From positions 124,001 through 188,000 of the forward strand of contig NZ_OBDO01000002.1 of assembly GCF_900215145.1 (NCBI RefSeq): 64,000 bases of DNA. The letters are read 5' to 3'. A model generated the notes under the pieces. It made no database searches and had not been told where the DNA came from. It saw only the letters and a program-made list of their open reading frames with translations. Numbering within the stretch: position 1 is the first letter of the stretch; each line of letters starts with the position of its first letter. Of this stretch, positions 46,266 to 54,572 are shown piece after piece. Position numbers and translations under genes: made by a program. The DNA comes from Geodermatophilus sabuli (GTDB lineage: Bacteria; Actinomycetota; Actinomycetes; Mycobacteriales; Geodermatophilaceae).

Positions 46266-48840
46266 CCGCGGCCAGCCCCTCGTCCAGCGCCGTCCACGGC
46301 TCCAGCTGCGCCCCTGCGGCCCGGTGCCGGCGGGCCTCGTCGGGACCGAGCGCGGCGGTGAGGGCGTCCTCGAGCCGGCGGGCGAGGGGCTGCAGCGGAG
46401 GCCAGACGGCGACGCCGGTCCGCGACCGGGTGGCCGCGGCGGCGCCGGCGAGCCGGGCGGCCTGGGGCGCGTCCCCCTCGGCGAGGGCGAGGGCGGCCAG
46501 CCCGTCGAGGCAGTAGGCGAGGCCCTCCAGGTCGGAGAGCCGCCGGTGCAGCCCGGCGGCGTCGGTCAGCGCGGCGCGGGCCGCCGCCCGGTCGCCGGTT
46601 CCGAGGGCGTCCAGGGCGAGCTGGTCGCAGAGGGTGGCCGTGAGGCGGTCGTCGCCGAGGGCGCGGGCCGCCTCGAGCGCCTCCCCGTGCAGCCGGGCGG
46701 CCTCGGCGGGGACCCCTGCCAGGACGGCGACGGCTCCGCGGAACAGCTGGGCGAACGCCACCGACCAGGTGTCGCCGCTGGCCTGCAGGGCGGCCACCGC
46801 GGCGTCGAGGGTGGGCGCGAGGTCGGGGTCGCCCGGCGGCAGGGTCATCGCCAGGCCGTTGAGCGCGTGGCCCAGCAGCCAGGCGTCACCGTGCCCCCGG
46901 GCGTCGGCGACGAGCCGCTCCAGCAGCGGCCGGGCCTCCGCGACGCGGCCGAGGGCGACCCGGGTCGCGGCGCGGGCCCAGAGCAGCCGCCCGGCCGCCT
47001 CCGGCGGCAGCCGCGCGGCCGACGGCAGCGCGGCGGTGCGCTCGGCCAGCACCGCCATGTCGGGGAGCAGCCCCCGCGCCCACCACCAGCGGGCCAGCGG
47101 TGCGGTCAGCCGGACGGCGAGCTCGGCGTGGTCACCGTCCACGGCCCAGCGCAGGGCCGCCTGCAGGTCGGCGGCCTCGGCCTCGAGCCGGGCGAGCCAG
47201 AGCCGGTGCCCCGGGCCGGACAGCGCCGCGCCCGCCTCACGGGCGAACCCGGCGAGGTGCTCGGCGAGCCGGCTGCGGGCGGCCTCCTCCTCGCCGCGCT
47301 CCCGCAGCCGCTCGACGGCGAAGGCGCGGACCAGGCCGAGCATCCGGAAGCGCGGCTCGCCGGCGCCGGCGTCGGCGGGCGTGACCAGGCTGTGGGAGAC
47401 CAGCGAGGACAGGGTCTCCAGGACGTCGAGGTCGTCGTCGACGGCACCGACCGCCTCGGCGGTGTCCAGCGTGAACCCGCCCGCGCAGACCGAGAGCCGG
47501 GCGAGCAGGGCCCGCTCCGGCTCGGCGAGGAGGTCGTGGCTCCACGCGATGGTCTCCCGCAGGGTGCGCTGCCGGCCGGGGGCGTCGACGTCGCCTCCGC
47601 GCAGGTCCAGTGCGCGGTCCAGTCGGCGCAGCAGCACGGCGGGCGGCAGGGTGCGCACCCGGGCCGCGGCCAGCTCCACCGCCAGCGGCAGCCCGTCCAG
47701 CCGGCGGACCACCTCGGCGACGGTCGCCGCGGTCGCGTCGGTCACCGCGAACGACGGGTCGGCGCGGTGTGCACGGGCGGTGAACAGCGCCACGGCGGGA
47801 GCGGCCCGCACCTGGTCGGGCCGCTCCTCACCGGGCCCGGGGACGGCGAGCGGCCCGAGGGGCACGTCGTGCTCACCGCGCAGGCCGAGCACCGCGCGGC
47901 TGGTCACCAGCAGCTGGGTGCGCGGGCAGCGGGCCAGCAGCGGCGCGGCCGCGGGTGCGGCGTCCAGCACCTGCTCGACGTTGTCCACCACCAGCAGGGC
48001 GCGCAGCCCCGCCAGTCGCTCGGCGACCAGGTCCAGCAGCGGACGGCGTCCCTCGGCGGTCACGCCCAGCGCGGCGGCGACCGTGACCGGCACCTCCGCG
48101 GGGTCCCGCAGCGGCGCGAGGTCGATCCACCAGACGCCGTCCCGGTCCGGCACGAGGCGCTCGGCGGCGGCCAGCGCGAGCCGGGTCTTCCCGGTGCCGC
48201 CCGGTCCGGTGAGGGTGACCAGCCGGACCGCCGGGTCGGTGAGCAGGCCGGTGAGCAGCTCCAGCTCGGCGGTGCGGTCGACCAGCGGGGTCGGAGGGGC
48301 GGGCAGCCACCCGGCGGCCAGGCCCGGCGGCTGCGGGCGGGGCGCGGCGAACCGCTCGGTGAGCAGGACCGCCAGGTCGTCGGCGACGAGCTCGGCGAGC
48401 TGGTCCGGGTCGTCGTACGGCGTCGTCGAGGCGCCGCCCTCCGCCTGCATGCGGGTGATGAGCCCGGCCAGCCGGGGGTCGCGGGCCGGTGCGGTCCGCC
48501 GGACGTAGAGCAGCCGCGGCTTGCCTGCGGACAGGTCGTACTCGTCCTCCAGCCCCGAGACGGTCATCCCGGGCGCGACCCAGCCGTAGCGCTCCCCGTA
48601 GACGCCGACGAACACGGCGCTCTGCGCCAGGTAGGCGCGGTAGAGGTCCCGCGGTGGGTGTGGCCGCGCGCCCAGCTCGAACAGCACGGGGGTCAGCCGC
48701 ATCCGGGTCACCGCCGCGCGCACGGCCCGCCGCTCGGCGGCCAGCTCCTCCAGCGTCGAGGAGACGAAGACCCGCAGCCGCTGGTCGGGGGTGGCGATCG
48801 GCGCCGGGGCGTCGTCGGTCACCGGTACCGGTCCGGCCAC
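46258..48840 (-). CDS. DUF4062-STAND ATPase-TPR signalling protein
   Basis: 860 residues. Residues ~20-125 match DUF4062 (LRVFVSSTLEELAAERRAVRAAV start, VFVGVYGERYGWVAPGMTVSGLEDEY), a Rossmann-like domain. Then a STAND/NB-ARC-type NTPase: P-loop GPGGTGKT at 212-219, Walker B LLVVDN near 282-287, LLVTSRAVLGLRGE and the GLPLAVELAA motif of the AfsR/MalT-type group, followed by a winged-helix region. The C-terminal ~350 residues are TPR-like helices. There is no LuxR or OmpR DNA-binding domain. STAND proteins act as ligand-triggered switches, including in phage defence, but the role here is unknown. GTG 48840 follows GGGAGG. It is divergent from the 49007 gene. Confidence 0.85.
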   Translation of the reverse strand: MAGPVPVTDDAPAPIATPDQRLRVFVSSTLEELAAERRAVRAAVTRMRLTPVLFELGARPHPPRDLYRAYLAQSAVFVGVYGERYGWVAPGMTVSGLEDEYDLSAGKPRLLYVRRTAPARDPRLAGLITRMQAEGGASTTPYDDPDQLAELVADDLAVLLTERFAAPRPQPPGLAAGWLPAPPTPLVDRTAELELLTGLLTDPAVRLVTLTGPGGTGKTRLALAAAERLVPDRDGVWWIDLAPLRDPAEVPVTVAAALGVTAEGRRPLLDLVAERLAGLRALLVVDNVEQVLDAAPAAAPLLARCPRTQLLVTSRAVLGLRGEHDVPLGPLAVPGPGEERPDQVRAAPAVALFTARAHRADPSFAVTDATAATVAEVVRRLDGLPLAVELAAARVRTLPPAVLLRRLDRALDLRGGDVDAPGRQRTLRETIAWSHDLLAEPERALLARLSVCAGGFTLDTAEAVGAVDDDLDVLETLSSLVSHSLVTPADAGAGEPRFRMLGLVRAFAVERLRERGEEEAARSRLAEHLAGFAREAGAALSGPGHRLWLARLEAEAADLQAALRWAVDGDHAELAVRLTAPLARWWWARGLLPDMAVLAERTAALPSAARLPPEAAGRLLWARAATRVALGRVAEARPLLERLVADARGHGDAWLLGHALNGLAMTLPPGDPDLAPTLDAAVAALQASGDTWSVAFAQLFRGAVAVLAGVPAEAARLHGEALEAARALGDDRLTATLCDQLALDALGTGDRAAARAALTDAAGLHRRLSDLEGLAYCLDGLAALALAEGDAPQAARLAGAAAATRSRTGVAVWPPLQPLARRLEDALTAALGPDEARRHRAAGAQLEPWTALDEGLAAVS

Positions 48841-49006
48841 GGACACCTCCCGACGGGCGCCGACGGCGGCGCCGGGAGCCGGCGCTGTCCGGGGCGAGTC
48901 TAGGGACGCCGGAGCGCGGCGGAAAAGCCGTGACAGCACCCGTGGCCGGTGGTTCGATGCCCCAGTCCGAGACCGTGGCACGGGGATCCAGGCACCGGAG
49001 GTCCGA

Positions 49007-49891
49007 GTGGACACCTCGGCGACGTACACCGAGGCGCCGGCCCCGCCGGTCCGCCGGCTGGTCCCCGCGATGCGCGCCCTGCTCGTCGTCTTCGCGGTGC
49101 TCACCGCGATGGCCGTCGGGTCGCTGTTCGTCCTCGCCGAGCAGACCGACGAGACGTTCGCCTGGACGATCCGGCCGCCGCTCACCGCGGCGTTCCTCGG
49201 CGCGGGCTACGCCGCCGGGTGCGTGCTCGTCGTCCTCTCGCTGCGCGACGGCGTGTGGGCCCGCACGCGGGTGCCGATGCTGACGATCCTGGTCTTCGTC
49301 GTCCTGACCCTGGTGGCCACCCTGGTGCACGTGAACCGGATGCACTTCGACGACGACTTCGGCGGGCTGCCCCTGCTGCCGAAGGTGGCGGCCTGGTTCT
49401 GGCTGGCCGTCTACGTCGTCGTCCCGGTGGGCATGGTCGTGCTGATCTGGTGGCAGGAGCGGGCACCCGGGGACGACCCGCCTCCCCTGGACCCGGTGCC
49501 GCGCCCGCTGCGCATCGCCCTGGCGGCCGAGTCGGCGGTCCTGCTCGGCGTCGGCCTCGCGCTGTTCGTGGTACCGACGTCGGCCACGACGCTGTGGCCA
49601 TGGCCCCTGACCCCGTTCACCGGGCGCGTCATCGCCGCCTGGCTGGTCGCCTTCGGGGTGGCGACGGCGCTGGCGGCCGTGGCCGGGGACCTCGGGCGGC
49701 TCCGGACGGCGGCGATCGCCTACACCGTCTTCGGCGTCCTGGTGGCGGTCGCGGTGGTCCGGTACAGCGGTGCCGTCGCGTGGTCCGGCTTGGCGGCGTG
49801 GGGATTCGCCGTCCTGGTGGTGGTGGTCATCGCCACCGGAGCCGCGGGCTGGCGGCTGGCCCGCTCTCCGAGTGGCCGGCACCATGGCTGA
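49007..49891 (+). CDS. Multi-pass membrane protein of unknown function
   Basis: About 294 residues with eight predicted membrane helices in two groups of four; between them is a charged loop (WWQERAPGDDPPPLDPVPRPLRI). Visible pieces are VHVNRMHFDDDFGGLPLLPKVAAWFWLAVYVVVPVGMVVL and LFVVPTSATTLWPWPLTPFTGRVIAAW; the latter wording is common in uncharacterised actinobacterial integral membrane proteins. No transport or enzyme signature. GTG 49007 is chosen for GGAGGT upstream. It overlaps the next gene by 8 bases, so the flavoprotein may act with it at the membrane. Confidence 0.75.
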   Translation: MDTSATYTEAPAPPVRRLVPAMRALLVVFAVLTAMAVGSLFVLAEQTDETFAWTIRPPLTAAFLGAGYAAGCVLVVLSLRDGVWARTRVPMLTILVFVVLTLVATLVHVNRMHFDDDFGGLPLLPKVAAWFWLAVYVVVPVGMVVLIWWQERAPGDDPPPLDPVPRPLRIALAAESAVLLGVGLALFVVPTSATTLWPWPLTPFTGRVIAAWLVAFGVATALAAVAGDLGRLRTAAIAYTVFGVLVAVAVVRYSGAVAWSGLAAWGFAVLVVVVIATGAAGWRLARSPSGRHHG

Positions 49892-51578
49892 GGCGCACCA
49901 CGGCGCGCTGGTCGTCGTCTGCCGGGACGAGATCCCCCGGCTGGCCACGGTCCGGGAGCTCAAGCGGCGCTACGGCGGCGACTACGTGATCATCGCCTGC
50001 ACCCGGGCCGAGGAGGTGCCGGGGGCGCTGGCCGCCTGGGGGCACCCGCCCGTGGCCGCTCTGCTCGGCGGGCTGGGCGAGGAGGACCCGGACGGGCTCG
50101 CGGTGCTCCGGGCGCTGCACGCCCGGCACCCGAGTGCCCTCGCCGTCGCGCTCGTCCGGTGGGGCGCCTGGGAGACCACCCGCCCGATCTTCGAGGCGCT
50201 GACCCTCGGACAGCTCGACCGGTGGGTCTACGCACCCGAGGAGTACGTCGACGAGGAGTTCCACCGGGCGGTCACCGAGGTCCTCGACGAGTGGACGTCG
50301 CGTCAGGGCAGCGGACGCGAGGCGGTGGTGATGATCGGTGACCGCTGGTCGTCCCGAGCCCAGCACCTGCGCGACCAGATGACCCGCAACCGCATCCCCC
50401 TGGGCTTCTACGAGGCGTCGTCCCCGCGCGGCCAGGCGCTGCTCGACGGGCTGGAGCTGCAGTCGCCCCGGCTGCCGGTGGTCGTGATGCGCTTCCACCC
50501 CGAGCGCCCGGTCCTGCAGGACCCCACCGACCTGGAGGTGGCCGAGGCGTTCGGCCTGTTCGAGCCCCTCGACCCCGACGCCGTGTACGACGTGGTCGTC
50601 GTCGGCGCCGGCCCGGCGGGACTCGGGGCCAGCGTGTACGCCGCCTCCGAGGGGCTGTCCACCCTCGTCCTGGAGGCCGAGGCGGTCGGTGGGCAGGCGG
50701 GTACCAGCTCGATGATCCGCAACTACCCCGGCTTCCCGACCGGGATCACCGGCAACCGGCTGGCCTTCAGCTCCTACCAGCAGGCCTGGGCGTTCGGCAG
50801 CACGTTCCACTTCATGCGGTACGCGCAGGGCCTGCACACCGAGGGCGGGCTGCACCACGTCGCGCTCAGCGACGGCACCTCGGTGCGCGGGCGGACCGTC
50901 GTCCTGGCGCTGGGCGCGAGCTGGCGACGGATCGGCGTCCCGGACCTGGAGGCGCTGACCGGCCGCGGCGTGTTCTACGGGGCGGCGGTCAGCGAGGCCC
51001 CGGCGATGCGCGGGCGGCACGTCTTCGTCGTGGGTGGCGGGAACTCCGCCGGCCAGGCGGCGGTGCACCTCTCCCGGTTCGCCGACCGGGTCACGGTCCT
51101 GGTCCGGCGGGCCGGGCTGTCCGAGACGATGTCGGACTACCTCATCCGGGAGCTCGAGGCCCTCCCCCACGTCGACGTGCGCCCGCGGGCCGAGGTGGTC
51201 GGCGGCCGCGGCACCGAGTTCCTCGAGTCCTTCACCGTGCGCGACCTGGACACCGGTGCGGAGACCGAGGAGAACGGCGTCCTGTTCCTGCTCATCGGCA
51301 GCGAACCGCGCACCGACTGGCTGGCCGGCACGCTCGCCCGCGACCGGTGGGGGTTCCTGCTCACCGGCAGTGCGCTGACCGCGCCCGACGCCGACCCGGC
51401 CTGGTCGCTGGAGCGGCCCCCCGCGCTGCTGGAGACCAGCGCGCCCGGCGTCTTCGCCGCCGGCGACACGCGGCAGGGTTCGGTCAAGCGGGTCGCCTCG
51501 GCGGTCGGGGAGGGGGCACTGGCCATCACGCTGGTGCACGCCCACCTGGCCGCGGCGCGGGTGGCCGCGGCCCGCTGA
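49884..51578 (+). CDS. Fused receiver-like/glutaredoxin-like/thioredoxin-reductase-like flavoprotein lacking redox cysteines
   Basis: 564 residues in three parts. Residues 1-120 resemble a response-regulator receiver but the phospho-Asp position reads VAALLGGLG. Residues 145-225 resemble a glutaredoxin-like domain in which the CxxC place is WSSRAQ. Residues 233-564 are a thioredoxin-reductase-type FAD/NADPH domain: VVVVGAGPAGLGASVYAASEG, VGGQAGTSSMIRNYPGFPTG, FVVGGGNSAGQAAVHLSRFA, FAAGDTRQGSVKRVASAVGEGA. The TrxR disulfide is replaced by GAAV (366-369) in FYGAAVSEAPAM. The only two cysteines (13 and 39) are in the first part. It should still bind FAD and NADPH, but not transfer electrons through a dithiol. 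Known annotation class: fused response regulator/thioredoxin-disulfide reductase. Confidence 0.85.
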   Translation: MAEAHHGALVVVCRDEIPRLATVRELKRRYGGDYVIIACTRAEEVPGALAAWGHPPVAALLGGLGEEDPDGLAVLRALHARHPSALAVALVRWGAWETTRPIFEALTLGQLDRWVYAPEEYVDEEFHRAVTEVLDEWTSRQGSGREAVVMIGDRWSSRAQHLRDQMTRNRIPLGFYEASSPRGQALLDGLELQSPRLPVVVMRFHPERPVLQDPTDLEVAEAFGLFEPLDPDAVYDVVVVGAGPAGLGASVYAASEGLSTLVLEAEAVGGQAGTSSMIRNYPGFPTGITGNRLAFSSYQQAWAFGSTFHFMRYAQGLHTEGGLHHVALSDGTSVRGRTVVLALGASWRRIGVPDLEALTGRGVFYGAAVSEAPAMRGRHVFVVGGGNSAGQAAVHLSRFADRVTVLVRRAGLSETMSDYLIRELEALPHVDVRPRAEVVGGRGTEFLESFTVRDLDTGAETEENGVLFLLIGSEPRTDWLAGTLARDRWGFLLTGSALTAPDADPAWSLERPPALLETSAPGVFAAGDTRQGSVKRVASAVGEGALAITLVHAHLAAARVAAAR

Positions 51579-51738
51579 CGCGCTCCCGGGGGTGGTTGTC
51601 GACTCTTCGGGTGGACGCGCGCACCCAGGGTCACGTCACAGGTTCGCCGCCGGGATCATGGGTACGCCCGTTCGACCAGTTGCCTCGAGGAGTCCCGCCA
51701 CCTGTCGCAGTGCGCGGCCGTAGGAGGAGCACGTCCGC

Positions 51739-52740
51739 GTGAGCGCCACAGAGGGGTCCGCCGACCCGGGGATCCGGGTGGTGAGCGTGCCGCACAGCGA
51801 CCCCTACGTCGACGCCGTCCTGCCGGCGGACGTCGTCCGGGTCGGGCCGGCCACCCCGCAGAGCCCGTGGCTGGACCCGGCGTACCTCGCGGCGCACTCG
51901 GACGAGGTCGACGTCGTGCACGTGCACTCCGGCTACGGTCACCTGCCCGAGGACGAGATGGTCAGCTGGACGGAGACCGTGCGTCGTACCGGCGTCCCGC
52001 TGGTGACGACGGTGCACCAGCTGCGCGACCCGGCGCAGTCCTCGCCGCGGCGGCACGAGGCGCACCTGAGCGCGCTGCTGGCGACCGCCGAGGTGGTGCT
52101 CACACTGACGCCCGGCGGGGCCGACGACATCGCCGAGCGCTACGGGCGGACGGCGATCGTCGTCGCGCACCCCTCGGTCGCCGCCCCGGTGCCCGATCTC
52201 GGTGCCGAGCGCGGCCTCGTCGGCCTGGCCCTGCGGGCGCCCGGGATCGCGGTGCCCGACCCGGTCGGGCTGGTCCGGGCGGCGCTGTCCGGTGCGGTCA
52301 ACGGCGGCGGTCGGCTGCGGGTGCTCCTCGACGACGGCGTCGAGCCGCCACCGGTGCCCGCGGCCGGCGACACCCTGGAGTACCTGCCGCGCAAGGCCGA
52401 CGGGTGGGTCCAGCAGCTGCAGGAGCTGCACGTCGCCGTCCTGCCGGAGAACTGTGGCACGCACTCGCTGGACCTGGAGATCTGCCGGGACGTCGGCACC
52501 CGCGTCGTCGCGCCCAGCTGCGGCTGGTTCGCCGACCAGTGGTCCGACGTCGTCACGTACGGCAACGACGAGGAGCGCGGCTTCGACCCGGTGTCGCTGG
52601 ACGGCGCCGTCGCCGCCGCCCTGACCCGGCCGGCGCCCCGACCGGCGGACCGGGCGTGGCGGGCCGAGCAGGCCGCGGCCGTCCGGGCCGTGCACGAGCA
52701 GGTCTACGCGCAGGTGGTCGCCGACCGCGCGGGGGCCTGA
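51739..52740 (+). CDS. Glycosyltransferase-like protein (GT4/GT-B type)
   Basis: 333 residues. The N-terminal half has the GT-B pattern DVVHVHSGYGHLPEDEMVSWTETVRRTGVPLVTTVHQLRDPAQ and VVLTLTPGGADDIAERYG. The second half is shorter than in typical GT4 enzymes and ends LHVAVLPENCGTHSLDLEICRDVGTRVVAPSCGWFADQWSDVVTYGND, reminiscent of the donor-site region, with a Glu in DLEICRDVG at the usual place. The donor and acceptor are unknown. No signal peptide. GTG 51739 follows AGGAGG. It lies after the flavoprotein gene with a 160-base gap, so it may be separate. A GNAT remnant and a tRNA cluster follow. Confidence 0.7.
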   Translation: MSATEGSADPGIRVVSVPHSDPYVDAVLPADVVRVGPATPQSPWLDPAYLAAHSDEVDVVHVHSGYGHLPEDEMVSWTETVRRTGVPLVTTVHQLRDPAQSSPRRHEAHLSALLATAEVVLTLTPGGADDIAERYGRTAIVVAHPSVAAPVPDLGAERGLVGLALRAPGIAVPDPVGLVRAALSGAVNGGGRLRVLLDDGVEPPPVPAAGDTLEYLPRKADGWVQQLQELHVAVLPENCGTHSLDLEICRDVGTRVVAPSCGWFADQWSDVVTYGNDEERGFDPVSLDGAVAAALTRPAPRPADRAWRAEQAAAVRAVHEQVYAQVVADRAGA

Positions 52741-52870
52741 TCCCGCACAGGGGCAGCTGCAGGCCCACGTGCGAGGCGACGAAGCCGAGCCGCTCGTAGA
52801 AACGCAGGGCATCCGGGCGGCTGGTGTCGGTGGTCAGCCGAGAGGCGTCGCGCGCGCGGGGCGTGGTGAG
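52741..52870 (-). pseudogene. Remnant of a GNAT N-acetyltransferase C-terminus
   Basis: On the minus strand the frame reads RLTTDTSRPDALRFYERLGF then VASHVGLQLPL, the classic last strands of a GNAT acetyltransferase. The upstream acetyl-CoA-binding motif (QxxGxG/A) is missing and the frame runs on without the expected stop into antisense of the glycosyltransferase gene. Therefore only about 40 residues of a former gene survive, between the glycosyltransferase and the tRNA cluster. Confidence 0.55.
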
Positions 52871-52935
52871 GAGGGAGCTCACCGCGACGGTGTCTGCCGC
52901 CCCGGGGGGGCGGGACGGTGGCGGGTGGAGAAGTG

Positions 52936-53009
52936 TGGGCAGGGGCGGGGTCGAACCGCCGACCTCTCGCTTTTCAGGCGAGCGCTCGTACCGACTGAGC
53001 TACCTGCCC
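52936..53009 (-). tRNA. tRNA-Phe (GAA)
   Basis: Acceptor GGGCAGG pairs with CCTGCCC; anticodon stem CTCGC/GCGAG with loop CTGAAAA (anticodon GAA); T-arm GGCGG TTCGACC CCGCC. CCA is not encoded. Third of a three-tRNA minus-strand cluster. Confidence 0.95.
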
Positions 53010-53033
53010 CTCCCGGTGCTGAACACCGGAGAG

Positions 53034-53107
53034 CGACCCTGACGGGACTCGAACCCGCGACCTCCGCCGTGACAGGGCGGCGCGCTAACCAACTGCGCTA
53101 CAGGGCC
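53034..53107 (-). tRNA. tRNA-Asp (GTC)
   Basis: Acceptor GGCCCTG / CAGGGTC (one G-U), anticodon stem CCGCC/GGCGG with loop CTGTCAC (anticodon GTC), T-loop TTCGAGT. 24 bases from tRNA-Phe. Confidence 0.95.
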
Positions 53108-53122
53108 TTGCTGGTGGTGCCG

Positions 53123-53195
53123 TGCCCCCAACGGGGTTCGAACCCGTGCTACCGCCTTGAAAGGGCGGCGTCCTGGACCGCTAGACGATGGGGGC
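53123..53195 (-). tRNA. tRNA-Glu (TTC)
   Basis: Acceptor GCCCCCA / TGGGGGC, anticodon stem CCGCC/GGCGG with loop CTTTCAA (anticodon TTC), T-loop TTCGAAC. First gene of the Glu-Asp-Phe cluster, an order widespread in actinobacteria. Confidence 0.95.
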
Positions 53196-53406
53196 TCGTG
53201 TTCGCCGGGGGCAGCGAGAACGATACATGGTTCCCGGGACGGGTCCGACAGGGGGTCCCCCGGCGGGTCGACGCGCGGACACCGGCAGCACGTTCGTGCT
53301 GGTGTGGCTGGGGATGGGTGGCCGTCGTCCGTCGCCACGGCCGGCCGGCGGCGACACGTTGCCCCTGCTGCGGGCTGGGCGCCGGCGCCGCTGAGACCAT
53401 GGGGCG

Positions 53407-54084
53407 GTGACCCACCGTCGCGCAGCCGCTCTGGTCTGCCCCTCCGTCCTGCTCGCCACCGTCCTGCTCGCCGGGTGCGGTGGCGGCGACTCCGCCCCGG
53501 CTGCGTCCTCGGCGTCCACCGCCGCGTCGTCGTCGCAGACGACCGGCTCTGCCTCGCCGGCGAGCGACACCCCCGGCGGAGAGAGCGGCGGTGGCGGCGG
53601 CGCAGACGCTGGTGCTGGTGCTGGTGCTGGTGGCGTGCCCTTCCCGGCCGACACCCGGCCCGACACGGCAGAGGCGTCGGCCGACGCCCGGGTCACTGTC
53701 AGCGAGATCCGCACCGGTCGGCAGGACGGCTTCGACCGGGTGGTCCTCGAGGTGGGCGGTACCGGCACCCCTGGCTGGGACGTCCGCTACGTGGACCAGG
53801 CGGCCTCTCAGGGGAGTGGTGAAGCGCTGGAGGTGGCCGGCGACGCGGTGCTCCAGGTGACGCTCACCGGGGTCGGATACCCGTACGACACCGGGGTCGA
53901 GGAGTGGGCCGGCCCGGACCCGTTGCCCGGCACCGGGACGCAGACGGTGACGGAGGTCGTCTGGGACGCCACGTTCGAGGGGACCTCGGTCGCCTTCATC
54001 GGGACGCGGGCGCAGGTGCCGTTCCGGGTCTACTCGCTCGACAGGCCCACCCGCGTGGTGGTGGAGGTCGCCGACCAGGGCTGA
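53407..54084 (+). CDS. Lipoprotein with AMIN-like beta-sandwich domain
   Basis: 225 residues. Signal peptide with lipobox LLAGC (Cys near 24), a long Ser/Ala/Thr/Gly spacer with an Ala-Gly repeat, then a C-terminal ~140-residue AMIN-like domain: VSEIRTGRQDGFDRVVLEVGG, GWDVRYVDQA, LQVTLTGVGYPYD, FEGTSVAFIGTRAQVPFRVYSLDRPTRVVVEVAD. AMIN domains bind peptidoglycan and localise amidases or secretins; this one stands alone, so a cell-wall-binding lipoprotein is likely. The GTG start has no strong ribosome binding site. It follows the tRNA cluster on the other strand. Confidence 0.82.
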   Translation: MTHRRAAALVCPSVLLATVLLAGCGGGDSAPAASSASTAASSSQTTGSASPASDTPGGESGGGGGADAGAGAGAGGVPFPADTRPDTAEASADARVTVSEIRTGRQDGFDRVVLEVGGTGTPGWDVRYVDQAASQGSGEALEVAGDAVLQVTLTGVGYPYDTGVEEWAGPDPLPGTGTQTVTEVVWDATFEGTSVAFIGTRAQVPFRVYSLDRPTRVVVEVADQG

Positions 54085-54210
54085 CCCGGTCCCGCCCCGG
54101 ATGCACCCGCCGGCTGACCTCGTTGACCATGGGCTCGTTGGGACCTGTCGCGGCGTGTCGGCCCGTGTCGCCGGCCACACCCCCATGATCAACAGGGAGT
54201 CGGGTCGCGG

Positions 54211-54549
54211 TCAGCCCAGCGAGGCGGTGACCTCCACGGAGTCGTTCCCCACGGACGTGCACTCCAGCGACAGCGGACCGGCGGTCACCGTCTCCCCCTG
54301 GGCGCAGGAGACGCTGGCGTTCCCCACGCGGAGCTCGGCGCGGCCGTCCTGCACTCCGCCGAAGGCCAGCGAGGTGCCCAGGATCTCCACCTCGGAGCCG
54401 TCGCCGGAGAGCGTCACCGAGCAGGAGCTGGCGCTGCAGGAGAGGTTGTTCGAGGTGAACGAGCAGGCGGTCAGCGGCAGCAGGACCAGCCCGCCGGCGA
54501 GGGCGGCGGCGGCCAGGCGGGGGGCGCGGGTCGACGTCGTCGAGGACAT
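54211..54549 (-). CDS. Small lipoprotein of unknown function
   Basis: 112 residues. Signal peptide and lipobox LPLTAC (Cys near 29), then a compact beta-rich domain with repeated Ser/Thr and four further Cys (SNNLSCSASSCSVTLSGDGSEV, VSCAQGETVTAGPLSLECTSVG) that probably form two disulfides. The pattern is common in small actinobacterial surface lipoproteins of unknown function. TACGCT lies 6 bases before the ATG. Confidence 0.75.
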   Translation of the reverse strand: MSSTTSTRAPRLAAAALAGGLVLLPLTACSFTSNNLSCSASSCSVTLSGDGSEVEILGTSLAFGGVQDGRAELRVGNASVSCAQGETVTAGPLSLECTSVGNDSVEVTASLG

Positions 54550-54555
54550 GCCGCG

Positions 54556-54561
54556 AGCGTA
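54556..54561 (-). promoter_or_regulatory. -10 box of the small lipoprotein gene (leaderless pattern)
   Basis: TACGCT on the minus strand, 6 bases before ATG 54549; located in the 23-base gap after the metallophosphoesterase gene. Confidence 0.5.
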
Positions 54562-54572
54562 GGCGCGGCCCG

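Noticed and set aside
46228-48903. Very long plus-strand frame (891 codons) opposite the STAND ATPase
   Set aside because: Shadow frame: Gln/Gly/Arg-rich with no domain, whereas the opposite strand has DUF4062, P-loop and TPR motifs.
52553-52882. Complete 109-residue minus-strand gene
   Set aside because: Only the middle shows GNAT likeness; its second half is antisense of the glycosyltransferase gene, so it is recorded as a remnant.
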